NCBI RefSeq assembly: GCF_032854445.1
Contig: NC_088300.1
Span: 78,173,966-78,237,965, forward strand
Direction of reading: 5' to 3'
Length of the DNA: 64,000 bases
From: Liolophura sinensis
Taxonomy: Eukaryota > Mollusca > Polyplacophora > Chitonida > Chitonidae
In this document: one piece after another, positions 22,143 through 36,180 of the stretch
How the letters are laid out: the number at the start of each line of letters is the position of its first letter
How positions within the stretch are numbered: the first letter of the stretch is position 1
The notes under the pieces: model-generated
What the model was told of the DNA's origin: nothing
Seen by the model: the letters and a program-made list of their open reading frames with translations, nothing else
The model's database searches: none
Made by a program: the position numbers and the translations under genes

Positions 22143-25100
22143 TATATTTTGCTGACTAAAAATTCCAAACAAATACGTAAATAAAATTTACATGAAAGAG
22201 TGTCATTCATTACACTCATTTAACACCAGTGCTTTACACAATTTTTGAATCTTCCTGGAGTTGGGTAAGATATACAGGACAAAAAGGTACCCAGTGGTTA
22301 TTAAAGAATCAGCATAACTGGTATTGCTCATATAGTATGTACTGATGAGAAGACGAACATTTGACAATGAGAAAAGTTTGGCTGACAGTAAACTGGAGGT
22401 ATCAAGGTCAGCATGTGAATCGACAAGGTCAATAACCACATGCTCTCCAATACCACACTTGGTGATTATGTAATACCAAATTATTGTCATTGCCATGTCT
22501 TTGGTTACATGTACTGTAATTGCATACAAAAACTACCTTCCCTGGGAACCACGAATAAAATACATGATCTGATAATTTATAGGCAGTGTAAATATTTGTT
22601 TTCTGTCTGAAGTACATAATATGCTCTGCATCTAAACTTCCCTCCTTACATACCTAGATTAAATTAGAGAGATGTTTTAAGGTGATGATGCAGTGGGAGG
22701 AACGGAAAATTGTCGGGCTTAATGGCACAAGGTTCAGTAGCCTAAGATATCCATTCTTGTTACATACCCCAGTATTACTTGTACTGTAAGCGTGGTCCCA
22801 AGCAACTATGGGTGCATTCACAAGGTACGATTTGTTATAGCAACTTTTTATAAAATTTGAGTAGTTAAATGAAAATATTTAAGACTAAGTTTTTTTTTTC
22901 ACACGGTGTTATTTGTTAAATTATCAAAATCTATGAAATAACTATTTCTAATAGTTAATTGCACTGTGGGAAAGTGGTTTTCCTTGTAGGCTCTGCCTGC
23001 TTTGGTTGTATGCTTAGTCTGATTTGGTTGTAGGCTCTCCCTGGTGTTCTTGCATTCTCTGCCTCATTAAGTTGTAAGATCTGCCTGGTTTGGGTGTAGG
23101 CTCTGCTTCAGGTCGATTTCGTTGAAGCTAAGTCACTTAGTTAAGTTTGCCCGTAACTCTCATGACGACAAATGCTGTAGATATATAAAGTGCACTTAGC
23201 TAAGGGCAACTTAACACTAAGTATGTTTTATAAGCTGGCCACTGGTTCTGTTACAGGCTGGCAGACAGAGAGCCTGTCAGCACTAGACCTGGACACTAGA
23301 GTAGACAACTGCATGTCTAACTTCTAAACTACATGTAAACAGTTACAATACATGTACATGTATATACAGGTGTATCTCAGTGAGCCATGCCTACAGGATT
23401 TACACAGTTCCAGGTTAACAACTGATGGCTGTTTGATGCCATAGAGATATACACTGAACGTACATTGTATTAACCATGTAGGTGAAAAGCCTCTGGATAC
23501 ATGTAATTGGTACTTCTTGTAACCTTCACAATAAGTTCTCCTTGGATTTCAGATGCTTTTCAAAACTGCATGAGCTTCTGACAGAGGATACCAACATTAC
23601 AGCCATTCATGCTGTCTTTCTTCCCAACACTGAACTAGAAATACATCACAGGAATGGACTTCACTTAAAACAGCAACCAGCATATCAAACAGAATGAAGT
23701 TTATTAAAAACATGACAACAGTTTCTAGAAAACATAGATCACCAAGTCCACATTTAGCTGTTCACACTCACTAGCTCATGCCACTCACTTTTAAGCACAG
23801 GAATATCTAAGAGCTTTATGCCTTACCACTGATGGTTAAATTTTTGTCATATATATTGGGATTGTTTTCCATGTGACCTATTAGAACAATGCAGCCGATG
23901 GATTAAACTTTTCACACCTGTGACAATAACAGCTATATACTGCACCTTCAAGCACAAAATTATGAACACACATGTACATATGCCTTTTTTTCAAGATTCA
24001 CAGTAACTATTGTAATTGATGGTCACAAAAATAGTGTGACATGAATGCAAAACTCTTTGTCATTTGAAACCTGACAGTTGTATAGGATGATTAAGAATGA
24101 TCTCAATAATGGAATTCGTCATACAAATATTACAAACATATTACAAACATGTGCAGGAGCAAATGTCTGCAGTGAACTACAGGTTATTTATTCAACACAG
24201 GTAAAAGTATGAGTCAAAATTATTCCAACACATCCTGAGAAGTTTGGATAGTACCTTAATGACAAAGAGGCTTTTCACTCTCGGGAGCTGTTCATACACA
24301 AAATCAAGAATACCGGTGAACATTTACTTCATTAAGTTCACACATGCAGTCAAGTTATGGAATTTAATATATTTCTTTCAAATCTGGCCATGTTCTGGGA
24401 ATGTTCCTTTGTTATACAGCACCATTTGCATAATAAGGCAAATAATAAAACACATTTTGAAAAATTTCCAATCTTTGACAGGAGCCATGATTCTTAATAA
24501 AAACATACAGTATCATGTATCCATAAATCAGCAACACTAATTATCATTATAAGTACATGTTTTTAAATTTCTTAATTTACATGAACATGCAAGTAAATAG
24601 TACATGGGCCTATATACTGGCCGTATATCTAAATGTAACACTATTAATACTATGTCGGATGGTCGTGGGTTTCCCCCGGGCTGTGCCCGGTTTCCACCCA
24701 CCACAATGCCGGCCGCCGTCGTATAAATGAAATATTCTTGAGTAATTCCTAAAACACCAATCAAATAATAACAAAAATAATATTAAGACTGTGTATTTCT
24801 AAACATCTGAAAACAAAATTTATCTCCAAAATCAATGAATTTCATTCTAAATATGACATAAACCATCTAAGGTATTCTGTGAGGAAATATCAGTGATCAA
24901 TACATTCAACAATTAAATAAAATTTGTCAGAAAATGAATACTTCTAGTCTATTTGTGCGCATACCTTATAACTATCAGCCAGCTCACATAAAAGGCCTAA
25001 CCAGTTCCTCAACCACTGATGTTGAAAGTGTACAGAATAATAGTGATAAATGAGCAATTACGAAATGGATTTCTACTTTTGTAGAGCAAAATGTATGAAC

Positions 25101-26318
25101 AACATTAATTTAAGAATGAAAAATGATCCCAAAAGTACAAGATAGGAAAAGAAAGACAACTTTGTAAATTATCTTCCGGGACGAAAATGTAAAATTTGTT
25201 GAAATGTAACACATTTTTCTCTTACGGGTAAGTGTATAGCACTAATCTTTCAAAACATGCACAAAACACCTGGATTATTCAAGAGCTAATTGGAAAGATT
25301 TGTGTCTTGACTGATACTGCATGGCTGAAAAACAGTGAAAGACCTCAAACTCACTAAATACAGGTGGCCTCTGAAAGTTCAAGTCGTGTGCCCAACATTT
25401 TTCTGGGCACCGCTACACGTATTCATGGTTTGAAGACAATACAAATTTATAAATAGTGGCCGACTATAATCAGTATTCTGAAGACCTGAAATAATAGACT
25501 GCTTTGAAGTTGGGAGAACTAGATCGAAACCCGGGTTGGGTAATACCGAAGACTTAAAAATGGTATTTTTTAAAAATACCGTGAAGCCAGAGCAAGGAAA
25601 CAGAACTGCTTTGCCCAATACTGATACTTCAGTGACGGCAGAACTTTGGCTGCATGGAATTCCCATCACAAGAAGACACAGTATATGTATAGTGAATAAC
25701 TCCTTCTAAAACCCCATGCATACATACTTGAATAACATAACTGATGCACAAAAAGAAAAACACACTGCATAATGACTCACAAAGAATGATTTATCAGTGT
25801 GTGTTATTCCTTTCTCGAATAATGAAAGTCTGCAAAAGACTGATATCTTGTAGCACAGTAAAGGCCACAATGAAGAGGAGTACAAATATATGTCCTGCGT
25901 TCACATGGTCATTTGATCAACAATCTAACTGTTCTCCACAGAGCATCACCATTATCTTGGCAATGATAACTATTCTTATACAGTGTAGTCTGTCCATGTC
26001 ACTGATGTAGTTAGAACCCTGCATACATGACAATCAGTTTATGATGGAACACTGCAACAGTGCGTAGTGTCACGGCATCAATAAGTATGCAGCCTGCCCA
26101 TTCCAGAGACAGCAGCATATATAGTTACCCAATCATAGCAGGAAGCACCTTCTAATCTTAGTTGGCTCAAAGATACACCACAGCCAGGTATACTGTCAAC
26201 ATCACATTAGTCGCATGGTAACCATGAATCAAAGCATGCACGTACAGTATAAGCTTTGCATGTAGCAGGGGTTTCAGGTCATGAGTGGTAGCCCGCTGAC
26301 ACTAATCACCAATCACTA
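22143..26318. other. Intergenic stretch, no gene supported
   Basis: Only short unspliced ORFs without recognisable domains. It contains a degenerate repeat of about 33 bp at 22981-23107 (TTTGGTTGTAGGCTCTGCCT-like units) and one SINE fragment. The right part probably includes the 3' UTR of the DOK gene. Confidence 0.5.
24655..24775 (+). mobile_element. SINE 3' fragment
   Basis: Contains GGTCGTGGGTTTCCCCCGGG, GGCCGCCGTCGTATAA, AAATATTCTTGAGTA and AACACCAATCAAATAA, the 3' half of the family seen complete at 52771-53038. Confidence 0.75.
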
Positions 26319-29300
26319 CTAGGGAGAGAGGACTGCCTCCTCGTACTCTTGCCCAGTGTTGGTAAGTTCCACCTTGGGTTTGGCAGCAGGGGAATGCACC
26401 TGGGCTTGTGAATACGTACTGTAAGCCTCGGGATCACTCACCTTATTCATCAGCCTTGGTTTGGCACTAGGGACCAGAATATGGTCGTAATTGTTGTTTA
26501 CAAAAGCGTTGGACTCAAAGTCCTTGAATGTAATTGGGGGTGGTAGGTTGTGTGAGGGAGGTGGCACTTCAGTAGTCTCGTACAGACCATCATCAGTAAT
26601 GCTGTGCTGATTGTAATTTTCTATGTGTCTTTCATTTTCTATGCCCTGATGTTTCCAAGCCTTTGTCCTCTCTTCGACACGGGAATAAGTGCCAAAATCT
26701 GTGCCTTTATTATTGCTGGGTTTTGATTTGGGCTTGGTATTTGTGACTTTGGCGGGAGATCTATTCTTCTGGCTTGCCCCTGCTGGAGTAGGCAGTGTCC
26801 TCGGTTCCACTTCATCGTAACAGTCTTCAAGCTCATAGGCCGCGGTACCCTGTAACACACCACCACTGACAAATGCCAGATCTGGCTCCTCATACGGCCT
26901 CTCAACTGCCTTAGCCACATTAGTCTTGGGAAACGGCCTTGCTCTAACAGATTTATTGGCTGGTAACGAATACAGTTCCTCTGGTGTTGAACCATCAGAT
27001 TTACCCACAGGATTCACTGCCACTTTAAGCTCTGGTTTCACAGTACTCGGAGGAGGAGACGGCTTTGAAAGTATACCCATTGGTTTGCGCTCTACATGTT
27101 TTAATCGACTGGTTGCATTTGGGTCTAGATGTGGTAGGACCTTTTCCATTACTGGGTGCTCTGGAAAATGCCCTCTGTCAAGCAGATTAGCTGTGTTGCT
27201 GAACATTTTGTCAGGTTTAACTTCATCTTTCTCCTTCGATTTAGATTTACCCAATTTTTTCTTGTCCTCTTTGGGTTTAGCCTTCTCTGCTTTCTTTTTT
27301 TCCTTTTTGCTGAGTTGACCTGCTGACCCATGGCCCAGAGCTGTCTCTACCCCGAGCGATATATTCTTGTTGTTGTCTACTGTCACCTGTTGGTGTTTGC
27401 AGACTGGGTAACTTCTCCGATCTTGATCGGCGTTGTGGTTGCCTTTGTGATCAGAATCCACTGAGTGGCTTCGAGGAATACCAGAATCATTATTCGTCAA
27501 ACTAGCACCTTGATGTGCCTCGATTCCCGCAGTCTTCAGATACAACATATCTATTTGACGCATTTTTTCCAATTTGGCCTGCGCCAGTTTGAAAATTTCA
27601 ATTCCCTTCGTTGTGTGGAATGAAAAGCATCCTGGCCCTGTGGTAGATCTCCGACCGACTTCAATGGAAAACACAGTGGGAGTTTTGCCGTAACGCCTAA
27701 TACATTTGTAGGGCCATATACATAGAGGTTTGCCGAGAGTCTTGTCCACCAGGGACAGTGTGAAGTCTGTGATGGTCAGCAAATATGTTCCAATAAGCTG
27801 CAGCCTCTCTGTGTCAGAATTGGGCTGAACAGATACTTCAAACTGCATCTCTGAAAACATAAGCGAAACAATTGATGAATAAGAAATCCCAGATCTGTGC
27901 TGTCCACCAGCCTCATACTGTAGTAGTGCATGTGATTAACAATCAGGCATGTGATACTATTAGTATGATGGCGTATTATGTATCGCTTACAAAAGACACA
28001 GTCCTATATACATGTAGTGCTCAACTAGTACTACTCCTTTCAAAGACAGACGGAGCTTTCTGCTCAGGTTCACTGCACCCTGCCAGTGCAGGGTTACTGC
28101 ACTCTGCCAGTGCAGATCATTGATATACATTCATTGACACAGCAGTGAATCACATGTAGATGTCACTCAGCAGCCACGGGTGACAGCAGGCTATTGCAGA
28201 GAACACATGGTATTGTGATCAGTTTGAAGCCAGTGCTGACCAGGAGCAGGCACGTATCTCCACTAAGATCTGTACACGAGGATAATAGTTTTCCCACCAT
28301 CCTTCCACATTGCTTTAACCCCAAGTTCGAATACAATAACTGCCAGTCGACCAGGCGGTCAGCAGTGCATTCATTCATCAGGCTTGTGGGGTACCTTGTT
28401 ACTGATGTACAGCATTGAACCAGTAGGGCAGGCCAAGTACATGTCCACTGTTGCTTACATGGCTGGAGCACTGCTTTATTCCTACGCATACATGCAACAT
28501 GTGCGCTGTCAATACTGGTGTAAAGCAATTGGACATGTCCGGTAATGGTAGTGCCCAAGTGCCAAATATACACAATATCCATGTGATATGAAGATCCATA
28601 TGGTTAATTAATGGAATAATCAAGGAAGCTCAGGACTTGTGTAGATTTGTAAATGAACTGTTCCCCTTATATTTTATGACATACCTGAAACCTGATTACA
28701 AATAAATTATGAGGCTGGCGGACAACATGAGGCTGGTCCTGTCATGGCCGTACCTAACATCTTGTTTTTGTCCATGTATGTAATTCACTCCATTTCTATT
28801 TGACAAGATCACAGCCTTACCACAAAGTGTAGAAGTAAGATTAACTAATTTTTTTGTTTTTTTTTGGCACAGATGTCATTATGTAAACCACACAGTTTGT
28901 CATTACCTGGAGCACACTGCCACGTAGCAAGATGGTGAGATCTTATCATTGGCCCACACAGTTTGCCATTACCTGGAGCACACTGCCATGTAGCAAGATG
29001 GTGAGATGTTATCAATACGTAAACCACACAGTTCGTCATTACCTGGTGCACACTGCCACGCACAGAGATGGTGAGATGTTATCATTATGTAAACCACACA
29101 GTTTGTCATTACCTGGAGCACACTGCCACGTAGCAAGATGGTGAGATCTTATCATTGCGTAAACCACACAGTTTGCCATTACCTGGAGCACACTGCCACG
29201 TAGCAAGATGGTGAGATGTTATCAATACGTAAACCACACAGTTCGTCATTACCTGGTGCACACTGCCACGCACAGAGATTGTTAGATGTTATCATCATGT

Positions 29301-32086
29301 AAACCACACAGTTTGTCATTACCTGGGGCAAACTGCCACACAGGGAAATGGTGAGATCTTATCATTATGTAAACCACACAGTTTGTCATTACCTGGTGCA
29401 CGCTGCCACGCACAGAGATGGTGAGATCTTATCATTACCTAAACCACACAGTTTGTCATTACCTGGTGCACACTGCCACACACAGAGATGGTGAGATCTT
29501 ATCACTACGTAAACCACACCGTTTGCCATTACCTGGTGCACACTGCCACACACAGAGATGGTGAGATCTTATCACTACGTAAACCACACCGTTTGCCATT
29601 ACCTGGTGCACACTGACACACAGGGAGATGGTGAGATCTTATTATTACGTAAACCACACAGTTTGTCATTACCTGGTGCGCACTGCCATGCACACTGCCA
29701 TAAAAGCGAGATGGTGAAATCTTATCATTATGTAAACTACACAGTTTGTCATTACTTGGTGCACACTTCCACGTAGCCAGATGGTGAGATCTTATTATTA
29801 CGTAAATCAAACAGTTTGTCATTAGCTGGAGCACACTGCCACGTAGCAAGATGGTGAGATCTTATCATTACCTAAACCACACAGTTTGTCATTACCTGGT
29901 GCACACTGCCATAAAAGCGAGATGGTAAACCACACAGTTTGTAGATGATGCTCACATGTAGATGATGTGGGAGACATATGAATGTAAAACTTCAGCTCAA
30001 TACATCAAGTACTTAAACATTTACCCTAGCATGGGTTCTATTGCATAAAAGGGACGTTGTAATAAATTAAACACAGAGCATCAAAAATGAAACGTCCCCT
30101 CCTTCTTGTTATTGTACGCTAATGTTACAAAACCTGAGCTCAGATGTCACTCTAACATTTACCTCTTTACCTTTTTTCGGTCATATGACAAGCAAACATG
30201 AACTTAGACTTGGATTTTGTAATTTACAGTAATTAATCCGCACTCAGACCATTAGCTTTGGAACATACACTTCCTTGTCACTGTGCTTTACTTGTACCGC
30301 ATGCAAAATGCTGAGCTTAATACATGCAGATCTGCCAGCAATCTGCCGATGATTGTGGTTTTTCGCTTGGCTCTGTCTAGTTCTCTCCCACTATAACGCT
30401 GGCCGCTGTCATATATTTAGTGAAATATTCTTGAGTATGGCGTAAACCAACAATCAAATAAATCAAATCAGTACTAACATTTACTCTAACATGCTTTGAT
30501 CGTTCAACGTGGATGTTTGTGGGGTTACAGTCTCATGCGGAACTATTTAATCATCATTCACCAATTAAATTGTTTCAGATGTGGGCTAGAATCACGTGGA
30601 GCATATTTTACATAAAGAGAATGCAAATGTTTAAACTAATAGTAGAGACAACAGATGATTTTTTTTGTTTTTTTGACATCACTTCCTGCCTCATTACCTT
30701 GGCCAAAATGACTCTGAGGTTCCAAATTTGTGTTCAAAATTTGCTAGAGAAAAGTGCATGTGCTGTAAGAAGTATGATTAAGATAAAATAATGTTGATTA
30801 ATAGGTACATGTTGTAATATATCACGAGATATCTTCTCTGAATAAAGCAGTGCGGCTTGGGGCCTTCAATGATGAAGACGTGTTGTCTTATCTTTCTCTG
30901 GTGTATTACTGTGCTAGACTACAGAATGGCGTGAAGTCTTTCTAGCACGGTAGATCAATATACAAAACATGTACGTTTCATTCCTCATTTTTTTTGTTTT
31001 CCTTTAACAAGTTCTGCCCTAAATTTACCAGCCCTGTACATCTCAGCCTGTGTACATTCTGAAGATTCATTCTCTCAAAGAAAACATTTTCATCCAGTTC
31101 AACAATCAAGAATGCAAGAATTTGTATTATACCTGCAGAAATTTTCACTACAAGCTACTTATCTCTATAGATCACTGAACTCCTACATGAACATGCATGT
31201 TTTTAATGTTCACACGTCAAGCATGTATATATATGGATAATATTTACACACATATCCATCCAAACTTCACAAGCCTTTTCACACAGCAGTATGCAAAAGT
31301 ACAATTTTTCAAATACGTTTCATGTATGTTTCATATAATTTAACATTAAAACAACTGATGCTGTCATTTAATCTCAGTTATAAATTAACAAACGAACTGT
31401 TTGGACGTACGCTGTAAGCTCTGATTCATCAGTTTACAACTGCATGTGAATGCAATCAAGGCTAATAAGGAAAGGGAAAGGGAAAGAGAAATAATTAAGG
31501 AAGTATGCTTGTATATTGTTTCTAACCCAAACATGATTGCACAAATCCCTGCACATGTAGATTAACACCAGCATATGTACATGTACCCTGTCCACTACCT
31601 ACATGCACAGGTACAGATATGTGCATCATCCAAGGTTGCCAGATTTTCCGCTTTGCACAACAGTAAAAAAAACTTACGAGGATCAGCTGATTCGTAAAGG
31701 ATGTTCTCATCAAAGAGATGAGCATTGTTGTCATCATCAGCTTGAGACTCGCCATCATGACTCACACTGTCCTCAGCCTTTCCATCTAAATGACGCGCAC
31801 AATCACCTGCAGTTCTGATCAAGCCCTGTAAGTAGCCCTCCCAGTCATTTATCTCCAACTCGTCCTTACAGGCAAAACAAAACTTGTCTTTCTTTGTCGT
31901 CACTTCCAGATGGTTGTCTCCAGCTTTGTGTTTGATGATGACCTTCTTCAGGCCCTGCAGGTTGAACACCTTCCATAGCTTAGCAGTTTTCCCATCGTTC
32001 TCCTCCACATCGTAGGCCTCTATTCTCTGTGGTCGGATGCCCCAGGCTGGACACAGGTAACACTGTTTTGTTTGCCAGGACTTTGA
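26319..32086 (-). CDS. DOK-family adaptor (PH and PTB domains), 5' end not found
   Basis: Two coding exons join in phase: 32086-31678 and 27850-26319, giving 646 residues after the missing first exon. The first exon encodes most of a PH domain (SKSWQTKQCYLCPAWG, then RIEAYDVEE and EINDWEGYLQGLI). The second begins with an IRS-type PTB domain of about 100 residues (LIGTYLLTITDF, ICIWPYKCIRRYG-like core, FSIEVGRRSTTGPGCFSF). A Lys-rich stretch (KKEKKKAEKAKPKEDKKK) and a disordered tail follow, with Tyr motifs including the YxxP sites YSLP and YEEP plus YELEDCYDEVE and YEEAVLSP at the C-terminus. This order is that of docking proteins of the DOK1/2/3 group, substrates of tyrosine kinases that recruit SH2 partners such as RasGAP or Crk under the membrane. 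The acceptor before the PH exon (TTTACCAG, phase 0) shows that a short coding exon remains upstream. I could not locate it. Confidence 0.85.
27953..28573. repeat. Left arm of a large inverted duplication
   Basis: Sequence here is found reverse-complemented in 34428-35767, for example AACTATTAT/ATAATAGTTTTCCCACCATCC, CACATGGTATTGTGATCAGT and CCAAGTACATGTCCACTGTT. Similarity is high over about 600 bp. It lies in the intron between the PH and PTB exons of the DOK gene. Confidence 0.85.
28866..29945. repeat. 70-bp tandem array in the DOK intron
   Basis: About 15 units of CACACAGTTTGTCATTACCT, GGTGCACACTGCCACGCACA and GAGATGGTGAGATCTTATCA. Units differ by point changes and small indels. On the DOK (minus) strand each unit has a CAGGTAATGA donor-like site. 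Confidence 0.9.
30384..30470 (+). mobile_element. SINE 3' fragment
   Basis: CTGGCCGCTGTCATA, GTGAAATATTCTTGAGTATG and AACAATCAAATAAATCAA match the family's 3' end. Confidence 0.65.
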
Positions 32087-32169
32087 CTGGTAAATACAAA
32101 AAACAAAACAGTGATACAAATATACCAAAACTTCAGCAGACAAATTTTTACTGCAGAGCTTCTGTCAAG

Positions 32170-33880
32170 TTCAATGTAAAGTTCATCCTAAGTTTAGTAT
32201 ACAGTCTCTGCTCATTAAGTTTACTGTAGAGTTGCTAAGTTTACTATACAGCTTTTGCTAAGTTTGCTGTAGAGTCTCTCCTAAGTTTAGTGTTGAGTCC
32301 ATGCCAAGTTTTCTATGAAGCAGCTGCTGAGTTTACTGCAGTCCTTGTAAAGTTTGCTGAAGAATCGCTGCTAAGTTTCCTGTGAAGTTACTGCTAAGTT
32401 TACTGCAGTCCCTGCTAAGTTTACTTCACAGTTCCTGCTAAGTTTAGTGTAGAGTGCTTTCTATGTTTACTGTAGGGTACCTAAAAAATTTACTGTAGGG
32501 CTCCAACTGAGTTTACTGTAGAGTCTCTGCTAAGTTTAGTGTTGAGTCCATGCCAAGTTTTCTATGAAGCAGCTGCTGAGTTTACTGCAGTCCTTGTAAA
32601 GTTTGCTGAAGAATCGCTGCTAAGTTTCCTGTGAAGTTACTGCTAAGTTTACTGCAGTCCCTGCTAAGTTTACTTCACAGTTCCTGCTAAGTTTAGTGTA
32701 GAGTGCTTTCTATGTTTACTGTAGGGTACCTAAAAAATTTACTGTAGGGCTCCAACTGAGTTTACTGTAGAGTCTCTGCTAAGTTTGCTGTAGAGCTCCT
32801 TTTAAGATTACTGTAGAATTCTGGTTAAATTTGCAATGTACTGTAGAGCTCCTACAAAGTTTACTGTTGAGCTCCTGTTAGGATTACTGTAGAATTCTGG
32901 TTAAATTTGCAATGTACTGTAGAGCTCCTACTAAGTTTACTGTAGAGCTCCCGTTAAGATTGCTGTAGAGTTCCTGCTAAGATTACTGCAGAGCTCCTGC
33001 AAAGATTACTGTAGCGTTCTGGTTAAATTTGCAATGTACTGTAGACCTCCTGTTGAGATTACTGCAGAGTCCTGGTTAAATTTGCAATGTACTGTAGACC
33101 TCCTGCTAAGATTACTGTTGACCTGCTAAGATTACTGTAAAGCTCCTGCTAAGATTACCGTAGAGGCCCTGCTCAGATTACTGTAGAGCGCTTGTTATGA
33201 TTACTGTAGAGCTCCTGCTAAGATAACTGTAGAGCTCCTGCTAATATTACTGTAGAGCTCCTGCTATTATTACTGTAGAGCTCCTACTAAGATTACTGTT
33301 GAGTTCTTGCTAAGATTACTGTAGAGTCCCTATTAAGATTACTGTATAGCTCCTACTAAGGTTAATATACAGCTCCTGCACAGATTACTGTAGAGTCCCT
33401 CCTAATATTACTGTAGAGCTTCTGTTAAGACTACTGTAGAGTCCCTGTTAAGATTACTGTATAGCTCCTACTAAGGTTAATATACAGCTCCTGCACAGAT
33501 TACTGTAGAGTCCCTCCTAATATTACTGTAGAGCTTCTGTTAAGACTACTGTAGAGTCCCTGTTAAGATTACCGTAGAGCTCCTGTTGAGATTACTATAG
33601 AGGTCTTGCTAATATTACTATAGAGTCCCTCCTAACATTACTGAAGATTTTCTGCTAAGATTACTGTAGAGTTTCTGCTAAGATTACTGTAGAGTTTCTG
33701 CTAAGATAACTGTAGTATCCCCCCTAATATTATTGTAGAATCCCAACTAAGATTACTGTAGAGCTCCTGCTAAGATTACTGTAGAGTCCATTCTAATATT
33801 ACTGTAGAGCTCCTACTAAGATTACTATAGAGCTCCTACTAAGATTACTGCAGAGTCTGTGTTATGATTAGTGTAGAACT
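32170..33880. repeat. Array of 22-24 bp units upstream of the DOK PH exon
   Basis: Roughly 70 variants of ATTACTGTAGAGCTCCTGCT plus AAG. The left half has TTTACTGTAGAG..CTAAGT variants, including a direct duplication of 249 bp (32282-32530 repeated at 32531-32779). It starts about 80 bp upstream of the PH-exon acceptor. On the minus strand the units contain many CTCTACAG strings that resemble acceptor ends. Confidence 0.9.
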
Positions 33881-34427
33881 CTAATGTTGTAACAGTTAAT
33901 CAGCAACTCAGCGATGCTGGTATGTTATAGATCCACTGTCTGTTTTGGGAAATCATGGACAGTCACATAACCGTCAACAGTTTAACAGCTGCCTAGTTAC
34001 CATGTAAGTCTAGGTTAGAAGACTGGCCTTAAATTTCTATTTCTGAAATAGGGTAATATGACTTAACACTTGAAGCAAGAAAACTATCCATGGTTCCTGT
34101 AGTTTATGATGGTTCAAACCCCACAAAGAGAGCTTGGGTTACAATTTAGTGCAGATTACAAATTTTTAGCTCCCACAGCTTTTGAATTACAGGCCACTGA
34201 TATTATGTACAGGTACCTTCAAAACCCTAAAAATAGTGTTGTGACTACATCTGAAAAAGTTACACACGAAACATCTGCAGAAAACACAAGCATATTCCAA
34301 ATCACCTGCCCAGCATATACATCAAAGTTATATTTGTTAATCGACACAAACCCTGAGCTTCATTGATTAGTCCATATTATTAACCTTATGGGGCTTCATA
34401 GCGCATACATATTATCTACATTTAGCC

Positions 34428-35767
34428 CTTGGGCACAACCATTACCGGACATGTCCAACTGCTTTACACCAGTATTGACAGCGCACATGTTGCATGTATG
34501 CGTAGGAATAAAGCAGTGCTCCAGCCATGTAAGCAACAGTGGACATGTACTTGGCCTGCCCTATGGTTCATACCTCGGTAACGGGGTACCCCGCATGGCT
34601 ACTGAATAAATGCTCTGTTGATGACCTGCTGATCAACAGGCAGTTAATGCATTAGAATTTGGGGGTAAAGCAATGTCCCAGCCAGTAAGCAAATGCAGAC
34701 ATTGTAGGTGGTCCATCCAGGTTGTCAACAAAAATTTAATGTAATCATTGCATAAAATTCTAAATTAACTTTTGAAATCACTACTGTACAAGACATACAT
34801 GTACTTATTTCATGCACAAATTGCTAACATTCGATCTTCCTTCGCATTGTTTACTAAAACATACTTGTAATGAGAGCACATGGAAATGTTAACACTCAGA
34901 AACCCATGCTTTTAATTAACCCTGATTGATAGAGATAGTGCTAGGGGTTTAACATCGTGCTCAACAATTTTTCAGTCATAAGACGACGAAGGAATCCTTA
35001 GGGTGTATGGATAGTACCTCCTTGTTGCAGGACGAATTTCCAACACTTTTATCTAGTGCTGCTTCACTGAGACGACTTACCAAAGGTAAATAAGCCGCCC
35101 CGCCCAAGCCATTACACTGATACCCGTCAACCGGTCATTGCACTATCCCAATCATGCTGAACGCCAAGCGAGGAAATTACAACTACCTCTTAAAGTCTTA
35201 GGTGTGACTCGACCCAGGATTGATTCTTGATCTATTGCTCTCGAAGCTGACGATCTACCAACTGTGCTATCCGGGAGCTCCCTGATTGACAGAACGTGAT
35301 ACTTTAAAGTATTGAACTGAAAAGTACAACTAACTATCTAACAAGCATATATAGTACCTGCATTTTTTAAATAATATCAATATCCACATGACATTCTTCT
35401 TGTAGAGCAATGCTTTAGGGGGAGTGTCGGAAAGGATGGTGGGAAAACTATTATTCTATTGTACTGATCTTAGTGGAGATACCTGCTCCTGGTCGGCCCT
35501 GGCTTCAAACTGATCACAATACCATGTGTTCTCTGCAATAGCCTGCTGTCACCCGTGGCTGCTGAGTGACATCTACTTATGATTCACTGCTGTGTCAATG
35601 AATGTATATCAATGATCTGCACTGACAGAGTGCAGTAACCCTGCACTGGCAGGGTGCAGCGAACCTGAGCAGAAAGCTCCGTCCGTCTTTCAAGGGAGAC
35701 AACCTAGCATTACATGTATATAGCACTGTGTCTTTTGTAAACCATGCATAATACACCATTATGGTAT
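34428..35767. repeat. Right arm of the inverted duplication, with insertions
   Basis: 34428-34680 and about 35410-35767 are the reverse complement of parts of 27953-28573. The middle (about 34680-35410) is extra sequence including a SINE-like insertion. The arms are about 5.9 kb apart and enclose the DOK PH exon. Confidence 0.85.
34938..35283 (-). mobile_element. Second SINE-type repeat with tRNA-like head
   Basis: On the minus strand it begins GAGCTCCCGGATAGCACAGT, TGGTAGATCGTCAGCTTCGA, a tRNA-like head with a GGGTCGAG-type B-box region. The far end is GTTGAGCACGATGTTAAACC, typical of abundant invertebrate dispersed repeats. It differs in sequence from the other SINE family in the window. 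Confidence 0.55.
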
Positions 35768-35825
35768 CATCAAAATTCTAAACATCATATATTCAACCAA
35801 GGTACTGCAAACAGCTTTGATAGCA

Positions 35826-36180
35826 AGTTTTGGAGGAGTATTACTGTAGACAGCTCTGACAGCCCCTCTTGGAGCAGTATTACTATGGACAGCTTTGACA
35901 GCTCGTTTTAGAGGTGTATTACTGTACATAGCTCTGACAGCCAGTTTTGAAGGAGTATTACTGTAGACAACTCTGACAGCCCATTTTGGAAGAGTGTTTG
36001 GAGGACTATTAATGCAGACAGCTCTGATAATACGTTATGGACGAGTAAAGCTCTGTCAGCCTTCTACAGGTGCATTACTGTGGACAGCTTTGACAGCCGG
36101 TTTTGGAGGCCAGGGGTATTACTGTTGACACCCATGCCCGTTCTAGTGTAGATAACCCTGACAGCCCGTTTGGAGGAGTA
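35826..36180. repeat. 39-bp degenerate tandem repeat
   Basis: About 9 units of GTATTACTGTAGACAGCTCT plus GACAGCCCGTTTTGGAGGA with variable length. Located upstream of the DOK exons. Confidence 0.8.

Noticed and set aside
26926-27318. 130-codon plus-strand frame
   Set aside because: Shadow of the DOK coding exon on the other strand.
31522-31758. 78-codon minus frame overlapping the PH exon
   Set aside because: Out-of-frame shadow. The PH frame is supported by domain match and splice phases.
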